Program-made: the position numbers and the translations under genes
Part shown: positions 8,605 through 16,201 of the stretch, one piece after another
How the letters are laid out: every line of letters starts with the position of its first letter
How positions within the stretch are numbered: position 1 is the first letter of the stretch
Notes under the pieces: generated by a model
Told to the model about the DNA's origin: nothing
Databases searched by the model: none
The model's input: only the letters and a program-made list of their open reading frames with translations
Assembly: GCF_026230175.1 (NCBI RefSeq)
Contig: NZ_CP104208.1
Span: forward strand, 558,001 to 622,000
Direction: 5' to 3'
Source of the DNA: Desulfovibrio mangrovi
GTDB lineage: Bacteria; Desulfobacterota; Desulfovibrionia; Desulfovibrionales; Desulfovibrionaceae
DNA length: 64,000 nucleotides

Positions 8605-9968
8605 ACCACTCGCGCATCCTGATTGCGGAAGACGAGATGATCGCCCGTGAAAACCTTTCCCACGTACTGACCCGCAAGGGGGCTGAAGTCGTCGCGGTGG
8701 AGAATGGCCGCAAAGCCATGCAGGCTCTTGCGGGCGGAGAATTTGATCTTGTCATATCCGATCTGCGAATGCCGGATATGGATGGCATGCAGTTGCTGGA
8801 GCATGTAAAGGGCACGGCACCTGACACCGAAGTGATCATCATCACCGGTTATGCCTCCATTGAAACTGCCGTGGAAGCCATGCGCAAGGGAGCGTATCAG
8901 TACCTTGCCAAGCCTATTCGCTTGGACGAGGTGTGCGTCATGGCGGAGAAGGCGCTGGAAAAGCGCCGGTTGCGTCAGGAGGTGGACTCTCTCCGCAGAC
9001 AGCTCAAGGCGTCTGATGCACCTGTCATCATTGGCCACAGTCCTGCAATACGGGCCCTTAAAGAGAATATTGAACAGGTTGCGCCGGTGGATTGCACCGT
9101 GCTTATTCTGGGTGAAACAGGCACCGGCAAGGAGTTGGTCGCCCGTTCCCTGCATGCGGGAAGCCAGCGCAGCGCCAACCGGTTTCTTGCAGTCAACTGT
9201 GCCTCGTTCACGGAAGAATTGCTCGCCAACGAACTCTTCGGCCATGAGAAGGCTGCCTTTACCGGAGCGCAGACCATCAAGAAGGGGCTGATAGAATCTG
9301 CGGACAAGGGTACCTTCTTTCTTGATGAAGTGGGCGATATGCCGCTCAGCATGCAGGCGAACCTGCTGCGTGTGCTGGAGACCCGCACTCTGCTGAGGGT
9401 GGGCGGCACCACCGATATTCCTGTGGACGTGCGCATTGTTGCTGCCACCAACCGTGACCTCAAGCTTATGGTGGAAGAGGGGACTTTCCGGCAGGACCTG
9501 TACTACCGTCTGAACGTCATTACGTTGCGTGTGCCTCCGCTTGCGGAACGCAAGGAAGACGTGGTGCTGCTGGCCAGCTTTTTTGCCAACCGTTTTGCCT
9601 CAGCGTTCGGCAAGAATATTACTGAGATAGATGACGAAGCCCTGCGCATTCTCATGCATTACCCTTTTCCCGGCAATGTGCGCGAACTGGAGAATCTGAT
9701 GGAGCGGGCTGTTGTGCTTTGCAACGGCGATACCATCGGCGTTGCGCATCTGCCTCACGACATGCGGGATGAACAGCATCTGACACGTCCCTGCGCGGGT
9801 GCAGCCTTTGAATTCGACGGTATTGTTACGCTGGACGAGAACGAGCGGCGTTACCTTGTATGGGTGCTGGAGCAGACGCAAGGCAACAAGACGCGTGCTG
9901 CCGAGTTGCTGGGGCTGAATCGCGGTTCGCTCTGGCGAAAGCTCAAGCGTTTCGGGCTGGACGAATAA
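8601..9968 (+). CDS. NtrC-family sigma-54-dependent response regulator
   Basis: An activator of RNA polymerase-sigma-54. The receiver domain (residues 5-120) has acidic residues E10/D11, phosphoacceptor D54 and K104. The AAA+ domain carries Walker A GETGTGKE (171-178), Walker B TFFLDEVGD and an ELFGHEKAAFTGA loop, in which the first Gly of GAFTGA is Ala218. The C-terminal Fis-type helix-turn-helix is TRAAELLGLNRGSLWRKLKR. It overlaps the kinase gene by 4 nt and ends at a strong terminator. Its likely target is the dyad pair and sigma-54 promoter 2.4 kb away at 12292-12470 (inference from position and site type). Confidence 0.93.
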   Translation: MNHSRILIAEDEMIARENLSHVLTRKGAEVVAVENGRKAMQALAGGEFDLVISDLRMPDMDGMQLLEHVKGTAPDTEVIIITGYASIETAVEAMRKGAYQYLAKPIRLDEVCVMAEKALEKRRLRQEVDSLRRQLKASDAPVIIGHSPAIRALKENIEQVAPVDCTVLILGETGTGKELVARSLHAGSQRSANRFLAVNCASFTEELLANELFGHEKAAFTGAQTIKKGLIESADKGTFFLDEVGDMPLSMQANLLRVLETRTLLRVGGTTDIPVDVRIVAATNRDLKLMVEEGTFRQDLYYRLNVITLRVPPLAERKEDVVLLASFFANRFASAFGKNITEIDDEALRILMHYPFPGNVRELENLMERAVVLCNGDTIGVAHLPHDMRDEQHLTRPCAGAAFEFDGIVTLDENERRYLVWVLEQTQGNKTRAAELLGLNRGSLWRKLKRFGLDE

Positions 9969-10036
9969 GGGAGAGAGTGGATTAAGGCTGTGATGGTTTT
10001 GCAGTCCAACCTAATGCCGATATGCGGAAATAGTTC

Positions 10037-10079
10037 AGGGCCGTGTGACTCACTGTCACACGGCCCTTTCTGTTTTTTC
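10037..10079 (+). terminator. Intrinsic terminator of the kinase-regulator operon
   Basis: A 13-bp stem, AGGGCCGTGTGAC/GTCACACGGCCCT, with loop TCACT, then TTCTGTTTTTTC. Confidence 0.9.
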
Positions 10080-10170
10080 GTGGGGAAGGAGGAATGTCCG
10101 CAGTCTGTGCACTCGCAACGGAAAAGATGGTTCGTGCTTCAGACAAAACAGAGTGCGGGGTTATGTTGTG

Positions 10171-12201
10171 CTAGGCCTTGGGTTCCGGCTTCGGCAGCAG
10201 CACGGCCTCCACGGCCATCTCGATATTGCTGACGAACAGCAGTTCTACGGCGTTGCGGACCTCTTCGTCCATGGCCATCATCTCCGCCCTGTTGCGTTCA
10301 GGAAGGATCGCCAGTCGTACGCCGGCCTGCTGCGCCGCGAGTACCTTTTCACGCAGTCCGCTTACAGGCAGCACTCGGCCGCTCAGGGTGAACTCACCGG
10401 TAAGGGCCACGTCGCGGCGTGCCGGTCTGCCCGTCAGTAGTGAAATGAGCGCCATGCAGATGGTCATGCCTGCGGAGGGACCGTCTTTGGAGATGGCACC
10501 GGCAGGGATGTGCACGTGTATGTCGGAGCTTTCAAAGAACCCTTCGTCTATGCCGAACAGGGCAGCGTTGCTGCGCAGGTAGCTGAGAGCAGTCTGGGCG
10601 GATTCCTTGAGGATTTCTCCCAGCGAACCGGTCATGATGAGCTTGCCGCTGCCTTTCATGCGCGCCGTTTCAATAAAGATGATGTGGCCACCGGATTCGC
10701 TCCAGACAAGGCCGGTGGTTACGCCCGCGATGGGTTTTGCCGTAGCGGCTTCCAGCGAAAATTTGGGGTGGCCGAGCAGTGCGTGGATGTCTTTCTTCTG
10801 CACTGTCAGGGGGACCTGCCGTTCTTTCTGCAGAATCTGCAGGTTCAGCTTGCGGCATACCCCGCCGATTTCCCTGTTCAGGCTTCGCAGGCCTGCACCG
10901 CGGGTATACTCCGTCAGCAACGTATTCATGGCTTCCGGAGTGAAGGTGATGTCCTCAGGGGCGTAGCCGGTGGCACGGACCTGACGTGGGGCAAGATACT
11001 CAAGACCGATGTGGCGTTTCTCGCCAAGCGTGTAGCAGGAGAAGGGAATGGTCTCCATGCGGTCGCGGAGTGGGCCGGGCAGGTTCTCCAGCATGTTCGC
11101 CGTGGTGATGAACATGACCCGCGACAGGTCGAAGGGAATGTCCAGATAATAGTCGAGGAAGTGCCTGTTCTGTTCGGGATCGAGGATCTCAAGCAGTACG
11201 GAGGCCGGATCGCCCCGGAAGTCCTGTCCTATCTTGTCTATCTCGTCCAGCATGAACACGGGGTTGTTCACACCGCATTTGTTCAGTTCGCTGATGATGC
11301 GTCCGGCCATTGCGCCTACATACGTCCGCCTGTGGCCGCGCAGTTCGGCTTCGTCCCGCATCCCCGCTAGGGAAAGGCGGATGAACTTGCGCTGCAGCGC
11401 ATTGGCAACAGATCTGCCAATGGACGTCTTTCCCGTGCCGGGAGGGCCCGTAAAGCACAGAATGGGACCGGAAACAGAGCATGCCTGCGTCTTTCGGTCC
11501 AGAATGTCGCTTACGGTATCGCGCAGGATGTCCAGATTGAGAGGCTTGGGCAGGTAGTGAGCGGCTCCCTTGCGCAGGGCGTCCACCGCGTTATCCACTG
11601 TGGCGTAGCCGGTAACGATTATGAGCTGGGTGTCCGGCCATTCCGCCCGAACGCGTTCAAGCAGTCCGAGTCCGTCCACCTTCTGCATCTTCAGGTCTGT
11701 GACGATGCAATCCACATGCGTCTTTGCCAGAATATCAAGGGCTTCCTGACCGTTGGAGGCAGTAAGCACGTCGCATGACAGTTTGCCTACGGAGTAGGCC
11801 ATGTTGTCGCGGGAGATGTCTTCGTCATCCACCACCAGAACCGTGCTGCGGCGAAGGTGGCAGGTGATGTTGGAGGCAAGGTATTCCAGCACCCGCTGTT
11901 TTACGAGCGAAAGGCCGAAGTGCTCCTGATCAAGCACTTCCTCTGCATGAGCAAGATTCAGGTTGTCCTGTGAAGACGTGAGCCAGGGCAGGGAAAGCAG
12001 AAATTCCACATAGTTGATGCCAAGGCCGTATTCCGCAACGGAAGGATCCATCCGTTCCAGTTTTTCGATCTCGCTCTGCGCAACCCTCCGTACATTCTCC
12101 GGTAGTCGTGTCGCTTCAACGGCGCTTCGCAGTTCCGTGTGCTGGCTAGGTTCTGGTGCCGGTGCCGATGGTTTGGGTTCGCTTCTGGTGAACAATCCCA
12201 T
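10171..12201 (-). CDS. Lon-like protease with an internal response-regulator receiver domain
   Basis: A 676-aa ATP-dependent protease of unusual build. Residues 1-30 are Pro-rich. Residues 35-115 match the helical segment before the Lon AAA+ module (YVEFLLSLPWLT, HFGLSLVKQRVLEYLA). Residues 119-238 are a receiver: D125/D126, phosphoacceptor D169, T197, K219. The AAA+ follows with GPPGTGKTS (252-260), DEAELRGHRRTYVG and Walker B FMLDEID (D319/E320). The peptidase has S576 (DGPSAG) and K619, 43 residues apart as in Lon. The Lon substrate-recognition N-terminal domain is absent. The start has AGGAC upstream; a 23-codon extension is open but lacks one. It is convergent with the kinase-regulator pair and divergent from the sigma-54 operon. 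Confidence 0.9.
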   Translation of the reverse strand: MGLFTRSEPKPSAPAPEPSQHTELRSAVEATRLPENVRRVAQSEIEKLERMDPSVAEYGLGINYVEFLLSLPWLTSSQDNLNLAHAEEVLDQEHFGLSLVKQRVLEYLASNITCHLRRSTVLVVDDEDISRDNMAYSVGKLSCDVLTASNGQEALDILAKTHVDCIVTDLKMQKVDGLGLLERVRAEWPDTQLIIVTGYATVDNAVDALRKGAAHYLPKPLNLDILRDTVSDILDRKTQACSVSGPILCFTGPPGTGKTSIGRSVANALQRKFIRLSLAGMRDEAELRGHRRTYVGAMAGRIISELNKCGVNNPVFMLDEIDKIGQDFRGDPASVLLEILDPEQNRHFLDYYLDIPFDLSRVMFITTANMLENLPGPLRDRMETIPFSCYTLGEKRHIGLEYLAPRQVRATGYAPEDITFTPEAMNTLLTEYTRGAGLRSLNREIGGVCRKLNLQILQKERQVPLTVQKKDIHALLGHPKFSLEAATAKPIAGVTTGLVWSESGGHIIFIETARMKGSGKLIMTGSLGEILKESAQTALSYLRSNAALFGIDEGFFESSDIHVHIPAGAISKDGPSAGMTICMALISLLTGRPARRDVALTGEFTLSGRVLPVSGLREKVLAAQQAGVRLAILPERNRAEMMAMDEEVRNAVELLFVSNIEMAVEAVLLPKPEPKA

Positions 12202-12291
12202 GCTTGCCGTCCTTTTGAAAAAAGTAATGCGCTGCGAATAGATGCAACCAAAGATAGCACCGCGTGCCATCTCGTGCCACGTTTTCTTGCT

Positions 12292-12306
12292 GCTGCAAAT
12301 TGCAGC
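12292..12306. promoter_or_regulatory. Enhancer-like dyad, site 1
   Basis: GCTGCAAATTGCAGC, an inverted repeat with one central base. With its flank it is identical to site 2 over 19 of 20 positions (TGCTGCAA[A/T]TTGCAGCGCAT). Its centre lies about 182 bp upstream of the predicted sigma-54 start point. Confidence 0.75.
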
Positions 12307-12343
12307 GCATATCAGGCCGTAATTTCACAAAGAATGACCTTGT

Positions 12344-12358
12344 GCTGCAATTTGCAGC
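12344..12358. promoter_or_regulatory. Enhancer-like dyad, site 2
   Basis: GCTGCAATTTGCAGC, the exact reverse complement of site 1, displaced by 52 bp (five helical turns), with its centre about 130 bp upstream of the predicted start point. The position and pairing are typical of NtrC-type upstream activating sequences. Confidence 0.75.
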
Positions 12359-12454
12359 GCATGAATGCCATGGCGATGCCTTTTGCATCGCTTTTTGTGT
12401 TTGTGGAGCATGGGTTTTACTAGAATACTCATTAATAACAGTGATTTGCGAGAG

Positions 12455-12470
12455 TGGCACGCCATATGCT
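12455..12470 (+). promoter_or_regulatory. Sigma-54 (-24/-12) promoter
   Basis: TGGCACGCCATATGCT matches TGGCACG-N4-TTGCW at all seven -24 positions and four of five -12 positions, with GG (12456-12457) and GC (12468-12469) 10 nt apart. The predicted start is near 12481, 45 nt before the ATG at 12526. Confidence 0.85.
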
Positions 12471-12525
12471 TTCTAGTGGTCAGAAGCAAGCCGGAAGCGG
12501 TTCAAACCATGAGCAGGTCAGTTCC

Positions 12526-13008
12526 ATGAAGATAATGAAAGCGCTTGAAAAAATAGCAACGGCTGTAGCCTTTGCAGAAGCAGGTGATTGGGACTCTGCG
12601 CTGGATATTATGCATACGGAAAAGACTTCAAAGAAGATCCTCATAGCCTATGAGGGAGAGCCTGATAATAGGCGGCTCATTGAATATGCCATCGGCATTG
12701 CAGATCGTGTGAAGTGCGACATGCTGTTCTCATATGTGGCAACCAGAAAGAAGGCTGAGAATCTTTCGCAAAGCTACATAGATGCTGTTAACAAGTCGTT
12801 TAATGATGCGTTTGAAAGAGAAGTTGAAGCTCTTAAGATGCATGATCTGAAGCAAAGTGTTCAGCATGTTGTTGTCTCAAACGATTTTTATGATGCAGTC
12901 AACTCGATTTGCAGGGAAGTTAAGAAGATTGAATTTGTCATACTTGGATGCAGCGAGCGTAATGCTGCACGGTTGCGGCTCAATATTCCATACTTCTTCT
13001 TCAAATAA
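12526..13008 (+). CDS. Usp-like protein with a short helical N-terminal module
   Basis: A 160-aa soluble protein. Residues 1-33 (MKIMKALEKIATAVAFAEAG, then DWDSALDIM) form a helical module that recurs in the next gene's product. From residue 37 the sequence KKILIAYEGEPDNRRLIEYA follows the start of the universal stress protein fold, ending in IEFVILGCSERNAARLRLN, but the usual G-x2-G-x9-G(S/T) nucleotide loop is not recognisable. The start is chosen downstream of the sigma-54 promoter; open codons further up overlap the promoter. The ribosome site (AGGT) is weak. It is the first gene of the operon. The gene is more AT-rich than its neighbours. Confidence 0.75.
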   Translation: MKIMKALEKIATAVAFAEAGDWDSALDIMHTEKTSKKILIAYEGEPDNRRLIEYAIGIADRVKCDMLFSYVATRKKAENLSQSYIDAVNKSFNDAFEREVEALKMHDLKQSVQHVVVSNDFYDAVNSICREVKKIEFVILGCSERNAARLRLNIPYFFFK

Positions 13009-13083
13009 TGCAGATTTTGATTGTTAAACGAATCTGCAGGTGAATGGAGCAATATTCATACGCTTTAACAAAAGGAGGGCGTC

Positions 13084-13254
13084 ATGAGTCTGTTCAAAAC
13101 ATTGGAAAACGTGTTCGCGGCTGTTGCCTTTGCTGAAAAGGGCGACTTTGAAACGGCCATCTTCATTGCCAGTGGCAAGACGGCAAATGAAGAGCGGGTG
13201 AAGACCCAGCCCAAGAAGCAGGCAGACAAGAGAGCCCGCCTGCGCGCCCAATAG
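13084..13254 (+). CDS. Small protein (56 aa) sharing the N-terminal module
   Basis: Encodes MSLFKTLENVFAAVAFAEKG, then DFETAIFIASGK and a basic tail (KKQADKRARLRAQ). Residues 4-28 align with the start of the preceding gene product (K-x-LE-x4-AVAFAE-x-GD-x3-A). It has no membrane segment. AAGGAGG lies seven bases before the ATG, a strong site. It sits between the Usp-like gene and a small membrane protein gene. No known family is recognised; it may be an adaptor or a stand-alone copy of the module (inference). Confidence 0.8.
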   Translation: MSLFKTLENVFAAVAFAEKGDFETAIFIASGKTANEERVKTQPKKQADKRARLRAQ

Positions 13255-13301
13255 CCAGGTTTCCAGCACTTGTAGACGGAGCAAAGCAAGGAGGAGTTGT
13301 G

Positions 13302-13613
13302 ATGACCACTGTTCAGGAAAGAAGAAAGAAGGCGAAAGGGCAGGCCATTATCTTTGGCGCACTGAGTGTCGCACTGTATGCCGCCGTATTCAGCTTCGCT
13401 GATACCATGGTGCATCTGTTTGCCAAGGGCGGACTTTACACCGCACTGCCTATCGCCACGGTATTTCTGTTCTCGTACGTTCACGGCAATTTCACGGGCA
13501 ATGTGTGGACTGCCCTTGGTATTGAGGCTTCCGCCAAAGCCGGACGTGCAACCGAAAAGGCCGGCGCTGCAAAGCGTACCGATTCCCGCAACCGTGCGAC
13601 TGTAACCGCTTAA
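13302..13613 (+). CDS. Small membrane protein (103 aa)
   Basis: Not recognised as a named family. A basic N-terminus (TTVQERRKKAKG) precedes two hydrophobic segments, about residues 15-35 and 45-62, and then an Ala/Lys/Arg-rich cytosolic tail. GGAGG lies seven bases before this ATG; a GTG one codon earlier is too close. It lies 28 nt before the TauE/SafE permease gene and is probably an accessory subunit of that permease, judged by position only. Confidence 0.75.
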   Translation: MTTVQERRKKAKGQAIIFGALSVALYAAVFSFADTMVHLFAKGGLYTALPIATVFLFSYVHGNFTGNVWTALGIEASAKAGRATEKAGAAKRTDSRNRATVTA

Positions 13614-13641
13614 CCCGACAGAAATTGACAGGAGATTTCAC

Positions 13642-14712
13642 ATGCACGATTTGTTAGCAGAAAACCTGCGCTTCGTTGACCTCACGCTGGTCGGCGTCCT
13701 GTTCCTGTTCTTCGTCGGTTTCGTTGGCGGTCTCGTCAGCGGCTTCATCGGTTCAGGCGGCGCATTCGTTCTTACCCCCGGCATGATGAGCCTTGGCGTT
13801 CCCGGTCCTGTGGCCGTTGCCAGCAACATGTGCCACAAGTTCCCCAAGGCCCTCGTGGGCGCCATCAAGCGCTACAAGTATGGTCAGGTTGACATCAAGA
13901 TGGGGCTGATCATCGGCGTATCCGCTGAAATCGGCGTCCAGCTTGGTATTCAGATTCAGAAGTTCATTCTGGAACAGTGGGGCCAGGCAGGCTCCAACCT
14001 GTATGTTTCCTTTGCCTTTGTGTTCGTTCTGGTGACGGTGGGCAGCTTCGTTCTGAAGGATGCCATCCAGACCAAGCGTTCCGGTGGTGAAGAAAAGGTC
14101 ACCATGCTCGCCAAGCGTCTGCAGTCCATTGAGCTGTGGCCCATGATGACCTTCAAGGCCAGCAAGATCCGCATTTCCTTCTGGTTTACCGCTCCGGTCG
14201 GCCTTGCCGCCGGTCTGCTGGCAGCCACCATTGCGGTGGGCGGTTTTGCGGGTGTTCCCGGCATGATCTACATCATCGGTCTTTCCAGCCTCATGGCTTC
14301 CGCCACCGAACTGGTCGTGGCGTTCGTCATGGGTCTGGGCGGTACCATGGTATGGGCCTTCTACGGTATGGTGGATATCCGCCTCACGCTGATCATTCTC
14401 GCCGGCTCTCTGTTCGGCGTGCAGCTCGGCGCCATCGGCACCACCTACGTGAAGGACTATGCCATCAAGTTCGTTATGGCCACCATCATGCTGATCGTTG
14501 CTGTCAGCCGCGGTCTCGCCATTCCCAAGTACCTGAAGCAGCTTGAAGTCATCGGCTGGGATGCCGGTTTCATCGACATCATGAGCAAGGTCAGCTTTGG
14601 CCTCATGTGTTTTGCTCTGCTCGTGGGCGCATTCATCATCCTGAAGGCCATGATTCTGGGCCGCCGCGCTGAACGCCAGTTGGAGATGGAAGGGGCTGCA
14701 AGCCACGCCTAA
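13642..14712 (+). CDS. TauE/SafE-family permease
   Basis: Members of this family (PF01925) export or import sulfite, sulfonates, organosulfur acids or related anions across the inner membrane. The 356-aa protein has about 8 membrane segments. The first repeat carries the typical GLVSGFIGSGGAFVLTPGMM and the second has AATIAVGGFAGVPGMIYIIG. A cytosolic loop at about residues 145-170 is charged. AGGAG lies before the ATG. It is the main transport gene of the sigma-54 operon. In a sulfate reducer a sulfur anion is a plausible substrate, but the sequence does not fix it. Confidence 0.88.
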   Translation: MHDLLAENLRFVDLTLVGVLFLFFVGFVGGLVSGFIGSGGAFVLTPGMMSLGVPGPVAVASNMCHKFPKALVGAIKRYKYGQVDIKMGLIIGVSAEIGVQLGIQIQKFILEQWGQAGSNLYVSFAFVFVLVTVGSFVLKDAIQTKRSGGEEKVTMLAKRLQSIELWPMMTFKASKIRISFWFTAPVGLAAGLLAATIAVGGFAGVPGMIYIIGLSSLMASATELVVAFVMGLGGTMVWAFYGMVDIRLTLIILAGSLFGVQLGAIGTTYVKDYAIKFVMATIMLIVAVSRGLAIPKYLKQLEVIGWDAGFIDIMSKVSFGLMCFALLVGAFIILKAMILGRRAERQLEMEGAASHA

Positions 14713-14751
14713 ACGAGCGTTGAACCCGGACAGGATGGAAGGGAGGAGCTT

Positions 14752-15606
14752 ATGTACAAGAAGGTGCTCGTCGCATTCGACGGTACGGAGTCGGCAACCA
14801 ACGTGCTGGAACAGGCACTGGTTCTGGCCCGTTCGGAAAACGCTGCTGTCGACGTCGTGACCGTCATTCCCGGCTATCAGGGAGACCTGAGGCTTCTTGG
14901 CAACTCCCGCGTGCTGACTGAAATGCACGGCCATTACCAGACCTGTCTCGATTCCGCCATCAAAATGGCCTTGGCCCGCAATGTGCGGGCCAAGGCCCAT
15001 CTCCGCACCGGCGAGCCGCCGGAGGAGATTCTGCGCACGGCCGAAGAGATTCGGGCGGACCTTATCGTCATCGGCAAGCGCGCACGATTTTTACTGGATT
15101 CAATGCCCATCGGCTCAGTTGCTGACGACGTGATCAGGCAGAGCGATGCGGACGTACTGGTCATCTCCGGTGACAAGCAACTGGGGCTTGAGCGGATTTT
15201 TCTTGCCTATGACGGCACGGAAGGAGCCGATCTTGCGGCTCGTCAGGCCAGCGCGCTTGCGGCACGGTATGGAGCCGGGTTGTGCATCGGCATGACCTAC
15301 GAAATGGACATGGAGGCCTTCAGCCTTGCCCCTGAGCTGGAAGAGGCTCTGCACCGCAAGGCCCGTTCTGCCATCAATCCTGCAGTGGAATATGCCCGCA
15401 GGGCGGACGTGAAGCATGTGGAAACCGTCATCCGCCACGGCAATCCCTCGTACAAGACTCTTGTCGAGGAGGCAGCTGCCTGCAAGGCGGGGCTGCTTGT
15501 GGCGGGAGCCAGCGGCAGGGGCAGCTTGTCCCATGTGTTGTTGGGCGGCGTGGCAAGACGGTTGATTTCCCTGAGCACCTGTCCGGTGCTGATCGTGAAG
15601 GAGTAG
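14752..15606 (+). CDS. Tandem-domain universal stress protein
   Basis: Two Usp domains in 284 aa. The first starts MYKKVLVAFDGTESATNVLE and includes DLIVIGKRAR; the second starts near residue 146 (ERIFLAYDGTEGADLAARQA) and ends VAGASGRGSLSHVLLGGVAR, close to the G-x2-G-x9-G(S/T) ATP-binding pattern. Usp proteins are cytosolic stress or energy sensors and are often encoded beside transporters they modulate. GGGAGGAG lies just upstream. It ends two bases before the next gene, so translation is probably coupled. Confidence 0.9.
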   Translation: MYKKVLVAFDGTESATNVLEQALVLARSENAAVDVVTVIPGYQGDLRLLGNSRVLTEMHGHYQTCLDSAIKMALARNVRAKAHLRTGEPPEEILRTAEEIRADLIVIGKRARFLLDSMPIGSVADDVIRQSDADVLVISGDKQLGLERIFLAYDGTEGADLAARQASALAARYGAGLCIGMTYEMDMEAFSLAPELEEALHRKARSAINPAVEYARRADVKHVETVIRHGNPSYKTLVEEAAACKAGLLVAGASGRGSLSHVLLGGVARRLISLSTCPVLIVKE

Positions 15607-15608
15607 CC

Positions 15609-15992
15609 ATGGTTGCCGCGAAACAGGAAGCGACTGAGACTCAAGCACCGCAAGTTCTTCTTGGCGAGGCAGCGAATGAAGCCGCTGTTGCAGAACAGGA
15701 AGATGCCCAGCCGGTTGTGATATACCGTTATCTTGACGCGGATTCCGGCAAGGAGATTCCTGCGGAAACCGTGGACTGGGACGAGCCTGAATTGAGCGAT
15801 GGGGCTGTGGTGCACGTGCTGAAGGCCGAAGGCGGTAAACAGCACTATACAGTGAAGAGCATGGTCGGCGAGGACGTGGTGACCGTCTATCTGGACAAGG
15901 CGCGCAACATCCTCTGGCGCATGGTGTTCCTTGGCGTGCTGCTCACGGCCAGCTGGTTTGTTCTCGACTTCATCTTCGGAAAGATATTTTAA
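15609..15992 (+). CDS. C-tail-anchored hypothetical protein (127 aa)
   Basis: Not recognised. Residues 1-35 are Ala/Glu-rich and probably disordered. Residues 38-95 form a small beta-rich domain (VVIYRYLDADSGKEIP, then VVHVLKAEGGKQHYTVKSM). A single membrane segment lies at about 105-124 next to the C-terminus. GGAG lies 5 nt before the ATG, inside the stop region of the Usp gene. It is the last gene of the sigma-54 operon, before two hairpins, the second a clear terminator. Confidence 0.75.
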   Translation: MVAAKQEATETQAPQVLLGEAANEAAVAEQEDAQPVVIYRYLDADSGKEIPAETVDWDEPELSDGAVVHVLKAEGGKQHYTVKSMVGEDVVTVYLDKARNILWRMVFLGVLLTASWFVLDFIFGKIF

Positions 15993-16062
15993 AGAAATTC
16001 CTACACATACTGCGTCACTTGCAGTGTCTGCGGGGTATTGACCTCCCCCGCAGGCGACACGG

Positions 16063-16096
16063 AAAGCCCTTCATTCAGCAGAAGGGCTTTTCATTT
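16063..16096 (+). terminator. Terminator of the sigma-54 operon
   Basis: A 10-bp stem, AAAGCCCTTC/GAAGGGCTTT, then TCATTTT. A second hairpin (CTGCGGG...CCCCGCAG) lies just before it at 16028-16053. Confidence 0.85.
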
Positions 16097-16154
16097 TGCA
16101 TAAAGCGGGGGAGAGGCGGACAGCTACCATAAGCTGAGCGCCGATGTGTGATCG

Positions 16155-16187
16155 TAAAAAAGGCCGGACAGCGTTTGCTCTCCGGCC
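16155..16187 (-). terminator. Terminator of the AI-2E family gene
   Basis: Stem GGCCGGA/TCCGGCC at 16162-16187 with a run of A on its left, which reads as a T-tract on the minus strand. Confidence 0.75.
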
Positions 16188-16201
16188 TGTTCGTTATCAG
16201 G

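Larger units (their letters stand above)
12202..12525. other. Divergent control region between receiver-Lon and the sigma-54 operon
   Basis: 324 bp without a gene. It holds two 15-bp dyads, a sigma-54 promoter reading rightward, and a 45-nt leader before the first operon gene. Going leftward, CGTGGCACGAGATGGCAC contains TGGCAC twice, but the -12 halves are not at the right spacing, so the promoter of the protease gene is not identified. Confidence 0.7.

Noticed and set aside
12241-12290. A leftward sigma-54 promoter for the receiver-Lon gene (two TGGCAC on the minus strand)
   Set aside because: No GC at the required 10-nt spacing from either GG.
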